The position numbers and the translations under genes are program-made. Under the pieces are notes generated by a model. It did not search any database. It worked only from the letters and a program-made list of their open reading frames with translations, and had not been told where the DNA came from. Below are positions 8,677-16,558 of a stretch of DNA of 29,394 nt, one piece after another. Origin of the DNA: an uncultured Pseudoxanthomonas sp. (GTDB lineage Bacteria > Pseudomonadota > Gammaproteobacteria > Xanthomonadales > Xanthomonadaceae); the NCBI GenBank assembly GCA_937975725.1, contig CALJUL010000019.1, forward strand, positions 1-29,394. The letters run 5' to 3'. Every line of letters starts with the position of its first letter. Positions within the stretch are counted from its first letter, which is position 1.

Positions 8677-9863
8677 CAGTCGGCCCGTTCGCTGCGCGCC
8701 GCGTAGCCGGGGCGCGGGATCACGTGGTCGCGGTACTGGCCGGGGTCGCCGTCCAGGCCGGCCTCGGCCGCCTTGACGATGTTATAGGCCTCGCGCGCGC
8801 TGACGTAGTGCAGCTTCCATTCGCGGCCGTCGTTGTAGCGCGATTCCAGGTGGCTGAAGGCGCGGTCCATCGCCGGGCCCAGCAGGGTGTCCATGTCGCG
8901 CTCCTGGGTGCCGTGGGTGTGGACCTTGACGAAGATCCATTCCGGCCGCCCCTCGACGTGGATGCCGGTGCGGATCCAGGCGTCGATGCGCGCCGGGGTC
9001 GGCGGCGAGCTGGTGCGCACGTCGGCGTTCTCGATGCGCGGCAGGATGCCGAACTTGCGGCTGTCCCAGCGCAGGCCCAGCGGGCCCTGGATCAGCAGCA
9101 TGTCGCCGCTGCCGTCGCCGCCCACGCACGCGCGCCGGCCGTGGTCGTGCGACTTGGGACGGTCGGCCACGTCGGTGGCGTAGTAGATGCTGTTGATGGT
9201 GCGAGTCTGGCAAGGGTCGGGCGCGGCGGGCAGGGTGAAGTCGGCGTAGCAGCCTTCCTCGCGCAGCACGATCAGCTCGTTGTCCACGCCGCACATCTCC
9301 CCGCTGGGGTGGCTGTTGTCCAGGGCCCAGTTGCCGTGGATGAAGCCCCAGCGCGGCTGCCCGGTGGCGGCGTCGACCGGCAGCGCGTCGTGGTCGGCGA
9401 CCAGCAGCGAGGTGAAGCGGCGCAGTTTCTCGCGCAGGCCGGCCTCGGTGTCGTCGTGGTGGTGCAGGTGGATGTCGATCTCGCCCAGGCCCATCCGGCA
9501 CAGCTCGACCAGCGCGTCCAGGTGCTCGCGGCGGTATTCCTCTTCCGGGTAGAAGAACGAATGCACCGGCGGACGCCCGTCGGCGTCGCGGTGCGCGGCG
9601 CACAGCGCGGGGTATTCCTTGCGCCAGCGCGCCACGCGCGCCACCTCGGTCTCGTAGTCGGCGGCCGCCCACATGGGCTCGTAGTGGTCGACGAAGCAGA
9701 ACAGCACGTGCTTGGTGGCGCCGGCCGGCGGGCGCGCGACGGCCCAGTCGCGGCGCAGGTAGCTCCACAGCCAGCCGAGGATGTTGCGTTTCCAGGCCAG
9801 GTACAGCGTGCCGGCCATGCACAGGGCAAGCAGGACGACGGCGATCAGTGCGGCGATTTTCAT
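8676..9863 (-). CDS. Membrane-anchored protein with NodB-like (polysaccharide deacetylase-type) motifs
   Basis: Conserved-looking 395-aa protein that I can assign only tentatively. Residues ~4-24 form one membrane segment (IAALIAVVLLALCMAGTLYL), so the rest is probably periplasmic. The body has motifs spaced like a divergent polysaccharide deacetylase: CFVDHYEPMW (Asp-His near residue 60), IDIHLHHHDDT (His cluster), WGFIHGNWALDNS and, late in the protein, FVKVHTHGTQE. Known NodB enzymes use an Asp plus two His for metal binding and a late His motif, which these could supply. It sits between polymerase and GT2 genes in one operon. It may trim or deacetylate the polymer, act as a hydrolase, or be non-enzymatic. 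The coding call is secure; the function is inferred. Confidence 0.8.
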   Translation of the reverse strand: MKIAALIAVVLLALCMAGTLYLAWKRNILGWLWSYLRRDWAVARPPAGATKHVLFCFVDHYEPMWAAADYETEVARVARWRKEYPALCAAHRDADGRPPVHSFFYPEEEYRREHLDALVELCRMGLGEIDIHLHHHDDTEAGLREKLRRFTSLLVADHDALPVDAATGQPRWGFIHGNWALDNSHPSGEMCGVDNELIVLREEGCYADFTLPAAPDPCQTRTINSIYYATDVADRPKSHDHGRRACVGGDGSGDMLLIQGPLGLRWDSRKFGILPRIENADVRTSSPPTPARIDAWIRTGIHVEGRPEWIFVKVHTHGTQERDMDTLLGPAMDRAFSHLESRYNDGREWKLHYVSAREAYNIVKAAEAGLDGDPGQYRDHVIPRPGYAARSERAD

Positions 9864-9933
9864 GGGGCGGGCAGGGATGGAGTGCGGGGGGTTCGGGAAG
9901 GCGCGGGGAGCGGAAAAGCGGGCAGGCGTCCGG

Positions 9934-11280
9934 TCATTGCGTCATGCGCTCCAGCACGACGATGCCGTAGATGGCGCTGACGCTTCCGAACAGCAGGACC
10001 AGGGTACGCAGTGCCCATCGCGGCTGTGCGGGCCAAGGTCCGCCGCCCTCGATGGTCGCATGCGCGCGCCGCCCGCAGTAGGCCGCGCTGGCGCAGATGG
10101 CCAGCAGCAGGAACAGGTTGGGAGAATAGGTGCGCGAGAGGAACCACGCGCAGGCCATGTAGCCGATCAGCGAGGACAGCAGGATGGCCGCCAGCTTGCG
10201 CTCGCGCGAGCCCGCCGGCGCCAGATCGGCGACCTGGCGCAGGCCCTCGTAGGCCAGCACCAGCATCGCCAGCCACAGGAAGTAGCCCGGCAGGCCGAGC
10301 TCGGCGAAGCACAGGGCGAAGGAGTTGTGCGCGGTCAGGTAGTGGTGGTTGGTGAAGTTGCCGTAGCCCACGCCGAACAGCGGGCTGCTGCGCATCATCT
10401 GCAGCGCTTCGTACCAGGCCTCGACGCGTTCGTTGGCCGACTGCTCCTGGGTGGAGAAGCCGCGGTCGCCGCCGAAGCTCAGCGCGCTGGCGGCCACGCC
10501 GATGGCGCCGACCAGCATGACCGTGCGGAAGGTGCCCAGCATACGCCGCACGCCGAAGAAGAACAGCGCCGCGATGCCCACCAGTGCGCCGCGCGAATGG
10601 GTCAGCAGGATGGTGTAGAGCATTACCGCGGTGGGCGCCAGCACGACCACCAGGTTGCGCATGAAGCGGCGCCGGCGGTAGGCGCCCCACAGCATCGGCA
10701 GCACCATCACGATGGCCTGCGCAAGGTCGTTGGGGTCGGCCAGGAAGCCCAGGTGGCGGACGCGCCACAGGAACACGCCGCTGGTGTCCTGCGCCGGGAT
10801 CGGCAGTTCCTGGACCGAGAGCAGGTCCACCGGATCGTCGCCGGTGCCCTGCCGCAGCACCAGTTGGTCCATCATGAAGCCGGTGTGGTAGGAGGCGATC
10901 GAGGTTAGGCAGACCACGGTCATGCACACCACCAGGGTGACGCAGGCGATCTGCACCCGCCGGGTGGTGGTCAGGTTGAGCACGGTCAGTACGAACAGCA
11001 TCGCGGCGGTGCTGAAGTGGTAGGTCGCCAGCAGGGCGCCGCCCGGCCAGCCGTTGGCGACCTGCGACAGGCCGATGACCACCATCAGGGCGGCCAGCAG
11101 CACGAAGTTGACCGGCCGCGAGGCCACCCGCCCGGAGCGGAAGGCGTCGAACACGGCGAAGCCCAGCGCCACGAACCACAGCACCAGCATGGGGCGCAGG
11201 TCGGCCAGGTCGGGGGCGAACATCTCCACCGGGCGCAGGAAGGTCATCGCCACGTAGAGGATGTAGAGGAAGAAACCCAT
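9934..11280 (-). CDS. O-antigen ligase/polymerase family protein (Wzy-type)
   Basis: Inner-membrane polytopic protein, 448 aa, expected to polymerise repeat units on the periplasmic face. About 10-12 hydrophobic segments are visible. The Wzy_C-type region includes LADPNDLAQAIVM, the THSRGALVGIAAL segment, then GVGYGNFTNHHYLTAHNSF followed by ELGLPGYFLWL. This is the order seen in O-antigen ligase/polymerase proteins. I choose ATG 11280 (MGFFLYILY). A longer in-frame start at 11436 would add 52 Arg/Gly-rich residues from non-coding DNA and is rejected. It is the first gene of a five-gene minus-strand operon and diverges from the GT4 gene at 11463. A ligase role is possible, but the Wzx, Wzz and Wza genes nearby favour polymerase. 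Confidence 0.9.
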   Translation of the reverse strand: MGFFLYILYVAMTFLRPVEMFAPDLADLRPMLVLWFVALGFAVFDAFRSGRVASRPVNFVLLAALMVVIGLSQVANGWPGGALLATYHFSTAAMLFVLTVLNLTTTRRVQIACVTLVVCMTVVCLTSIASYHTGFMMDQLVLRQGTGDDPVDLLSVQELPIPAQDTSGVFLWRVRHLGFLADPNDLAQAIVMVLPMLWGAYRRRRFMRNLVVVLAPTAVMLYTILLTHSRGALVGIAALFFFGVRRMLGTFRTVMLVGAIGVAASALSFGGDRGFSTQEQSANERVEAWYEALQMMRSSPLFGVGYGNFTNHHYLTAHNSFALCFAELGLPGYFLWLAMLVLAYEGLRQVADLAPAGSRERKLAAILLSSLIGYMACAWFLSRTYSPNLFLLLAICASAAYCGRRAHATIEGGGPWPAQPRWALRTLVLLFGSVSAIYGIVVLERMTQ

Positions 11281-11368
11281 GGTGCTCGAAACGCTCCGGA
11301 CGCTGCCGCCCGAGCGGCCCCTGTGCTGTGGAAACGCAACAAGGGCGCCGGAGAGGCCACCGCCGACG

Positions 11369-11391
11369 CCCGCCGCGGCACCTCCGCGGCG
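11369..11391. repeat. Perfect 9-bp inverted repeat in divergent promoter region
   Basis: CCGCCGCGG at 11369-11377 and CCGCGGCGG at 11383-11391 flank the 5-nt loop CACCT. It lies in the 182-nt space between the polymerase and the plus-strand GT4 gene. It could be an operator or a leader hairpin in either transcript. No T-tract follows on either strand. Confidence 0.5.
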
Positions 11392-11394
11392 GTG

Positions 11395-11418
11395 CGCGAA
11401 CAGGCCCGCGAACAGGCC
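11395..11418. repeat. Two tandem 12-bp direct repeats
   Basis: GCGAACAGGCCC occurs twice back to back, at 11395-11406 and 11407-11418. It starts four bases after the neighbouring inverted repeat. It lies about 45 nt before the first candidate start of the GT4 gene, in its leader or promoter. It may be replication slippage or a paired protein-binding site. Confidence 0.55.
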
Positions 11419-11462
11419 CGCGCGGCCCCTGCGCATGGCCGGATGCGGGTGTCGTTGACGTG

Positions 11463-12707
11463 ATGGAAAGCATCATCCGCCGGACGACACGCCCCATGCC
11501 GCAAGACAGCCGCCTGCCCCTGAAACGCGTCCTGTACCACCATCGCACGCAGGGCAAGGCAGTGGAAGGCGTGCACATCCGCGGCGTGTCCGACGCACTG
11601 CGCGCGGAGGGGGTGGCGGTGGACATCATCTCGCTGCCGGGCGCCGACCCCTACGCCAGTCCCAAGGCGATGTCGCCCACGCAGGCTTCGCGGAGCTGGA
11701 TGCGCCTGCTGACCAAGTTGCCGGAACCGCTGTTCGAGCTGGCCGAGGTGGCCTACAACCTGATCGCCGGCTGGCGCGTGCGCAGCTACCTGCGCAAGCA
11801 CCCGGACGCGGACTTCATCTACGAACGCTATTCGCTGTTCATGGTGTCCACGGTGTTCCTGGGCCGGCGGCGCGGCCTGCCGGTGATCCTGGAAGTGAAC
11901 GACTCGGCGGCGGTGCACCGGGTGCGCCCGCTGTTCTTCCATCGCCTGGCGATGGCGATGGAGCGCTACGCCTTCCGCAAGGCCACCGGCCTGGTGTTCG
12001 TCTCGGCCGCGTTCCGCAACCGCATCCAGCAGGCGCACGGGCCGGTGGCGCCGGCCATCGTCACCCACAACGCGGCCAACATCGACAAGTTCAGCTTCAC
12101 CGAGCAGCAGCGCGCCGACGCCCGCGCGCACTGGGGCCTGGAAGGGCACGTGGTCTGCGGCTACCTGGGGGCCTTCGTGCCCTGGCACGCCATCGACAAG
12201 TTCGTCTACGCGATCGCCGACCGGCTGGAGCAGGCGCCGCACCTGAAGCTGCTGCTGGTCGGCGACGGCGCCACCTACCCGGAGGTCAAGGCCTTCGTCG
12301 AGCAGCGCGGCCTGGCCGACCGGGTGGTGCTGACCGGGCGCGTGCCGCACGACGCCGTGCCGGGACTGCTGGCGGCGATGGACATGGCCATCCTGCCCAG
12401 CGCCGGCGATTACACCTCGCCGGTCAAGCTGTTCGAGTTCATGGCTTGCGCGGTGCCGCCGATCGCGCCGGACTTCGAGCCCATCCGCGAAGTGCTGGTC
12501 GAAGGCCGCACCGGCTGGATGTTCCGCGCCGAAGACACCGAGGCGGCGGTGCGGACGGTGCTGGCGCGCAGCGCCGACCCGGACGAACTTCGCCGCATCG
12601 GCCAGGCCGCGCGCGCCTACGTGGCGGCGGAGCGGCAGTGGCGCCACAACGTGCTGCAGTTGTCGGACTTCTACCGCGACCTGGGCCGGGCGCCCGCGGC
12701 CGCATGA
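11463..12707 (+). CDS. Glycosyltransferase family 4
   Basis: GT-B glycosyltransferase, about 414 aa. The recognisable protein begins at KRVLYHHRTQGKAVEGVHIR. Motifs in order are YERYSLFM, VILEVNDSAA, VTHNAANIDKFSF, CGYLGAFVPWH at the donor-domain start, LLLVGDGATYPEV and the E-x7-E-like SPVKLFEFMACAVPP. The start is uncertain: ATG 11463 gives the longer form, while ATG 11496 starts closer to the conserved core. Neither has a strong ribosome binding site. An open extension to 11328 runs through repeats and is rejected. Its stop overlaps the acetyltransferase start by four bases (ATGA). It probably acts on the lipid-linked repeat unit; the donor sugar is unknown. Confidence 0.9.
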   Translation: MESIIRRTTRPMPQDSRLPLKRVLYHHRTQGKAVEGVHIRGVSDALRAEGVAVDIISLPGADPYASPKAMSPTQASRSWMRLLTKLPEPLFELAEVAYNLIAGWRVRSYLRKHPDADFIYERYSLFMVSTVFLGRRRGLPVILEVNDSAAVHRVRPLFFHRLAMAMERYAFRKATGLVFVSAAFRNRIQQAHGPVAPAIVTHNAANIDKFSFTEQQRADARAHWGLEGHVVCGYLGAFVPWHAIDKFVYAIADRLEQAPHLKLLLVGDGATYPEVKAFVEQRGLADRVVLTGRVPHDAVPGLLAAMDMAILPSAGDYTSPVKLFEFMACAVPPIAPDFEPIREVLVEGRTGWMFRAEDTEAAVRTVLARSADPDELRRIGQAARAYVAAERQWRHNVLQLSDFYRDLGRAPAAA

Positions 12708-13210
12708 TCGGCTTCCTGGCGGACCTGCGTTCCAAGCAGGCCCTGTACGCCCAGTACGGCGAGCCGTGCTCGCTGCTGCGCGCGTTCTTCACCGACGGCA
12801 CCTCGGCCAATGCGCTCTACCGCGTGCAAGCGCTGCTGGCGCGGTCGGGGCTGGCGCCGCTGGCGCTGCTGCCGCACTGGTTCAACAAGGTGCTCAACGG
12901 CTGCGTGATCGGCGTGCGCGCGCAGTTCGGGCCGGGCCTGGTGCTGATCCATCCGGTCGGCGTGGTGATCAACTCGGCGGTGCGCGGCGGCCGCAACGTC
13001 CGCATCGAGAGCGGCGTGGTCATCGGCGACAACCGCGGCGGCGTGCCGGTGCTGGGCGACGACGTGTTCATCGGCTCCGGCGCCAAGGTGATCGGCGGAG
13101 TGCGGGTGGGCGACGGCGCGCGCATCGGCGCCAATGCCGTGGTGCTGCACGAAGTCCACGCCGGCACCACGGTGGTGGGCATTCCGGCGCGGCCGCTGCC
13201 GCCGCGCTGA
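12704..13210 (+). CDS. Serine acetyltransferase-like hexapeptide-repeat acetyltransferase
   Basis: Left-handed beta-helix acetyltransferase of 168 aa. The N-terminal ~65 residues are a short helical lead-in. The hexapeptide repeats follow: LVLIHPVGVVIN, NVRIESGVVIGDN, VPVLGDDVFIGSGAKVIG, and VRVGDGARIGANAVVLHEV. The C-terminus closes with TTVVGIPARPLPP, as in CysE-type enzymes. True CysE proteins are about 260 aa or more with a larger helical N-domain, so this short form more likely O- or N-acetylates a sugar of the exopolysaccharide using acetyl-CoA. ATG 12704 overlaps the GT4 stop (ATGA), supporting a shared job. It converges on the next GT4 gene with 15 nt between them. Confidence 0.9.
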   Translation: MIGFLADLRSKQALYAQYGEPCSLLRAFFTDGTSANALYRVQALLARSGLAPLALLPHWFNKVLNGCVIGVRAQFGPGLVLIHPVGVVINSAVRGGRNVRIESGVVIGDNRGGVPVLGDDVFIGSGAKVIGGVRVGDGARIGANAVVLHEVHAGTTVVGIPARPLPPR

Positions 13211-13225
13211 TCCTGCGCCGCGGTT

Positions 13226-14404
13226 TCAGCCCGCGCCGCGGCGCGCGGCCACGGCCCGTTCGCACACGTCCAGGGTCTCGCGCGCCACGTCGTCCCAGGT
13301 GCGGCGCATCGCGGCGGCGATCGCCGCGCCGTCCCACGTCCGCGCCAGCGCCTGCTCCAGCGCCTGCGCCAGCAGGCGTTCGTCGCGCGGCGGGATGAGC
13401 AGGCCGTTGCGGTCGTCGATGATCTCGCGGGTGCCGCCGACGTCGGTGGCGACCACCGGCACGCCGCAGGCCAGCGCCTCGACCACCACGTTGGGATAGC
13501 CCTCGGACCAGCTCGGCAACGTCAGCAGGTCGGAGGCGGAGATCCATTCGGCCACCTGGGCCGGCTCCATGCCGCCGGGCATCAGCACGCGTCCCTGCAG
13601 GACGGGCTGCGACTGCACCATGCGTTCCAGTTCGTCGCGCATCACGCCTTCGCCCACCAGCGCCAGGCGCAGCGAGGGATCGGCGCCGGACAGGACGGCG
13701 AAGGCGGCCAGCAGTTCGCGCAGGCCCTTGGATTCGACCAGCCGCCCGACGTAGACGATCACCCGCGCATCGGCGTCGATGCCCAGGCGCTGGCGCACTT
13801 CCCGGCGGTCGCGCGGGTGGAACACGCCGGTGTTGAAGCCGTTGACCACGGTATGCACGCGCTCGGGCGGCGCGCCGAAGTCGGCGATGGCGGTGCGGCG
13901 CATCGCCTCGCTCACGGTGACCAGTGCGTCGATCCGCTCCAGGGTGCGGCGGGTGAAGGCGGCGTTGATGCCGGCGCGGACGTGGATGTCCGAGCCCAGT
14001 GCGCCGACCACGCAGGGCACGCCCAGCCGCTGCGCGCAGCGCCAGGCGGCGTAGCCGTCCGGGTAGATCCAGTAGCCGACCACCACGTCCGGCGCGAACG
14101 CGCGCACGCGCGGCGTCAGCGCGCGGCTGGCGACGTAGCCGTTGGTGGCGCGCGACAGGCCCACCACCGCGGGGTAGGTGAAGGTCTCCACGTCGATGCC
14201 GTCGGCGGCGTAGTCGGCGCCGGCGGTGCCGGTGAGGAAGTTGCGCGGCGTCAGGCCGGGGATGGCCAGGTAGCGCGGCTGCTGGAAGAACACGCGCACC
14301 TGCGCCAGCCGCGACAGCGAACGCGCCGTCTCGTGGATGTAGCGCCCGCGTGTGCGGTCCTGCGGGATCGGCAGCATCGGGGTGACGACGGCGATTTTCA
14401 GCAT
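13226..14404 (-). CDS. Glycosyltransferase family 4
   Basis: GT-B retaining glycosyltransferase of 392 aa. It begins MLKIAVVTPMLPIPQDRTRG. VVGALGSDIHVRAGIN lies in the acceptor domain, VVNGFNTGVFHP at the domain junction, then VIVYVGRLVESKGLRELL, LALVGEGVM and the E-x7-E region SEGYPNVVVEALACGVPVVA. ATG 14404 is chosen; a longer in-frame start at 14464 runs into GC-rich intergenic DNA containing a hairpin. It is the last gene of the minus-strand export operon, 88 nt after the outer-membrane barrel gene. The family call is firm; donor and acceptor cannot be told. Confidence 0.92.
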   Translation of the reverse strand: MLKIAVVTPMLPIPQDRTRGRYIHETARSLSRLAQVRVFFQQPRYLAIPGLTPRNFLTGTAGADYAADGIDVETFTYPAVVGLSRATNGYVASRALTPRVRAFAPDVVVGYWIYPDGYAAWRCAQRLGVPCVVGALGSDIHVRAGINAAFTRRTLERIDALVTVSEAMRRTAIADFGAPPERVHTVVNGFNTGVFHPRDRREVRQRLGIDADARVIVYVGRLVESKGLRELLAAFAVLSGADPSLRLALVGEGVMRDELERMVQSQPVLQGRVLMPGGMEPAQVAEWISASDLLTLPSWSEGYPNVVVEALACGVPVVATDVGGTREIIDDRNGLLIPPRDERLLAQALEQALARTWDGAAIAAAMRRTWDDVARETLDVCERAVAARRGAG

Positions 14405-14418
14405 GGCGTCCCTTGGGC

Positions 14419-14466
14419 GCGTGCGGCGGGCGAGGGCGCGGAGCGGCCTGCGCCCCGCCCGCACGC
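14419..14466. terminator. Large GC-rich hairpin between barrel and GT4 genes
   Basis: GCGTGCG at 14419-14425 plus GGC at 14429-14431 can pair with GCCCGCACGC at 14457-14466, leaving a 3-nt bulge. Inside, GGCGC and GCGCC can add a 5-bp stem. It lies within the 88-nt gap between two same-strand genes. It could attenuate or process the operon transcript. No T-tract follows on the minus strand, so intrinsic termination is doubtful. Confidence 0.35.
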
Positions 14467-14492
14467 GGAGGAGGCGTTGGGCGGGTGCGGCC

Positions 14493-15794
14493 TCAACGGC
14501 GGTAGATCAGGCGCAGGAGGACCTGGTTCTCGTCGTAGGTCGGCGTGGTGCCGGTCATCGACTCGCGCTCCAGCCGGCGCACGTCCGCACGCCAGTTCCA
14601 GTGGCGCGACAGGTCGTGCGAGACGTACAGGCCGTACATCCGGGTGGTGTCGCGCTCGCCGGTGTCCACATAGGTGCGGCGGGTGGCGTTGAGCAGGCCG
14701 CCGACCATCAGCAACGGACGCACGCGGTAGCCGAGATCGAGGAAGCCGCCGCGCTCGTCGCGGTCCTCGGTGTAGACCGACAGGGTGTTCTCGTAGCGGA
14801 AGCGGCCGGTGAAGGCGCTGGCGGTGACCACCACGCGTGCGCTCTCGTGCACGTAGGAAGCTTCCAGCCGGCGCTCGCGGTACACGTCTGGGCTGACCAT
14901 CGCGCCGCCGATGTTGACCCGACCCGGCTCCTCGTCCTCGGGCGCACCCGCACCTTCGGCCAGGTAGGAGGCCGCGTCGGAATATTCCCAGGCGCCGGCC
15001 AGACGCACGCGGTTGTTGGGCGTGATGGTCCAGTACAGCGAGCTGCGCACGAACGGCGCCGAGACATCGTGGCCGCGGGCGAAGTCCAGCCAGGCGTAGC
15101 CGGCGATCACGTTGAGGTTGACGTCGGTCAGCCGGTGCGAATAGCCGACGTAGGCCGAGCGCCGCTTGTAGTCCTCGGCCAGGGTGTCGTGGTCGAAGTC
15201 CACGTCCTGGACTTCAACGCCGGCGGAGAACTGGCGGACCGTGCTGTATTCCCATTCGGTGCGGAACGCCGCCGACACGCGCGCGGAGTCGAAGTCGCGG
15301 CTGTTCTCCGCGTAGGAGTCCACGTAGCGCAGGTCGGCGCGCCCGTGCACCGTCGGCGCCAGGTTGAAGCGCAGCGTGGGGCCGGTGGCGAACACGTTAG
15401 TGCGCTGCATGTTGCCGGGCGTCTCCGGCAAGCGCAGGTTGATCGGCTCCATGCCCAGGTGGTCGGAGACCACCCAGTTCAGCCGTTCCGGCACCACGGT
15501 CCAGTCGACGTCGGCGTCCAGGTTGCTGCGCAGTTCGTTGACGAACTCGCCGCCCAGGTAGTTGTAGTACTCGAACGTGCCGGCGATGTCCGCGCGCAGC
15601 ACCGAGCCGGACTCGTTCAACGAGAAATCGACGCTGGGGATCAGCACGTTCTCGCTGATCGGGTCGGTCTGGCTGAGGTTGATGTTGTCGCTGTGCTGGT
15701 AGCCCATGCCCAGCGTGTAGTCCAGGCGCCAGGCCGCCTTGGCGGCCGGCGTGCAGGCCGCCACCAGGGCCAGGCTCAACAGGGTTCTGCGCAT
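14493..15794 (-). CDS. Outer-membrane beta-barrel protein of the polysaccharide export operon
   Basis: 433-aa exported protein. It has a clear signal peptide, MRRTLLSLALVAACTPAAKA, with cleavage likely after AKA. The mature chain is a long series of alternating hydrophobic/polar strands rich in Tyr, Arg and Asp. It starts WRLDYTLGMGYQHSDNINLS and ends QVLLRLIYRR, with the terminal aromatic-x-Arg pattern common in barrels. The D-N-I-N-L opening resembles barrel proteins found beside exosortase-type polysaccharide loci. GGAGGT at 15802-15807 lies 7 nt before ATG 15794. A GTG start at 15803 would fall inside that site and is rejected. It lies 20 nt after the BY-kinase-like gene. It probably forms or supports the outer-membrane exit pore. 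Confidence 0.85.
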   Translation of the reverse strand: MRRTLLSLALVAACTPAAKAAWRLDYTLGMGYQHSDNINLSQTDPISENVLIPSVDFSLNESGSVLRADIAGTFEYYNYLGGEFVNELRSNLDADVDWTVVPERLNWVVSDHLGMEPINLRLPETPGNMQRTNVFATGPTLRFNLAPTVHGRADLRYVDSYAENSRDFDSARVSAAFRTEWEYSTVRQFSAGVEVQDVDFDHDTLAEDYKRRSAYVGYSHRLTDVNLNVIAGYAWLDFARGHDVSAPFVRSSLYWTITPNNRVRLAGAWEYSDAASYLAEGAGAPEDEEPGRVNIGGAMVSPDVYRERRLEASYVHESARVVVTASAFTGRFRYENTLSVYTEDRDERGGFLDLGYRVRPLLMVGGLLNATRRTYVDTGERDTTRMYGLYVSHDLSRHWNWRADVRRLERESMTGTTPTYDENQVLLRLIYRR

Positions 15795-15814
15795 CGTCGC
15801 CACCTCCCGGAAGA

Positions 15815-16558
15815 TCAGGGCAGTTCGTTGAAGACCAGGCCGGCCACCTTGCCCCGGTCGAAATTGCCGACCGCCTTGGTGATGCGTTCGGGCGTGTCCT
15901 TGCCGCTGCCGACCACCAGCACCACGAAATCCACCAGCTCGGACAGGATGCGGGCGTCGGGCGAGGCGGCGATGGCGGGAGCGTCGATGAAGATGTGCCG
16001 CTGCGCGTCCTCGTAGCGCAGCGCGTCGATCATTTCGCGCATGCGCCCGGAGGAGAAGTACTCGGCGCTGATGTGGGTCAGGCGGCCGGCGGGGATCAGC
16101 TCCAGGTCCGGGATGCCGGTCGGGTAGATGATCCGGTCGGTGCCGGCCACCTGCTGGTCCAGGTACTCGATCAGGCCGCCGTCGCTGGCGTCCACGCGAA
16201 GGTTGGCGTGCTGCGAGGGGTCGCGCAGGTTGCAGTCGATCAGCAGCGCCGACTTGCTGGCGTGGAAGGCGAAGGCCGCGGCCAGGTTGCAGGCCACGAA
16301 GCTGCCGCCCGAGCCGGTGCTGATCGGCGCGATCATGGTGATGAAGTTGTCGTTGCCGCCCAGCGTCAGCAGGCGCGTGCGCAGTTCGCGGAACACGTCC
16401 ACGTGCCGGTGCGCGGCGCCGTCGTGGTGGATCAGGTGGCGCTCTTCCAGCGGCTTGAGCTGCTGGGCGCGCGGCTCGACGATGCGGGCGATGGAGGTGT
16501 TGCCGCCCTGCGCGGCGGGCTGGCCGGAGCGGCCGGGATCGTTGCTTTCCATGTTCAT
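15815..16558 (-). CDS. CpsD/CapB (BY-kinase)-like ATPase with degenerate P-loop
   Basis: 247-aa protein related to bacterial tyrosine kinases that partner Wzz proteins. The BY-kinase landmarks are present: FRELRTRL near residue 56, the Walker A' strand ALLIDCNLRDPSQH at 104-117, and the Walker B strand HIFIDAPAIAASPDA at 188-202. The Walker A loop, however, reads PISTGSGGSFVACNLA (78-93). Aligned on NLA, Gly85 stands where the catalytic lysine of G-x-G-K-[ST] belongs. The C-terminus (GKVAGLVFNELP) has no tyrosine cluster. So it is either a pseudokinase regulating the chain-length protein or an ATPase with an altered loop. ATG 16558 overlaps the Wzz-like stop (ATGA), indicating tight coupling. 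Confidence 0.88.
   Translation of the reverse strand: MNMESNDPGRSGQPAAQGGNTSIARIVEPRAQQLKPLEERHLIHHDGAAHRHVDVFRELRTRLLTLGGNDNFITMIAPISTGSGGSFVACNLAAAFAFHASKSALLIDCNLRDPSQHANLRVDASDGGLIEYLDQQVAGTDRIIYPTGIPDLELIPAGRLTHISAEYFSSGRMREMIDALRYEDAQRHIFIDAPAIAASPDARILSELVDFVVLVVGSGKDTPERITKAVGNFDRGKVAGLVFNELP

Noticed and set aside
15801..15803. GTG start for the outer-membrane barrel gene
   Set aside because: The codon overlaps the GGAGGT ribosome binding site that serves ATG 15794, and the signal peptide begins properly at that ATG.
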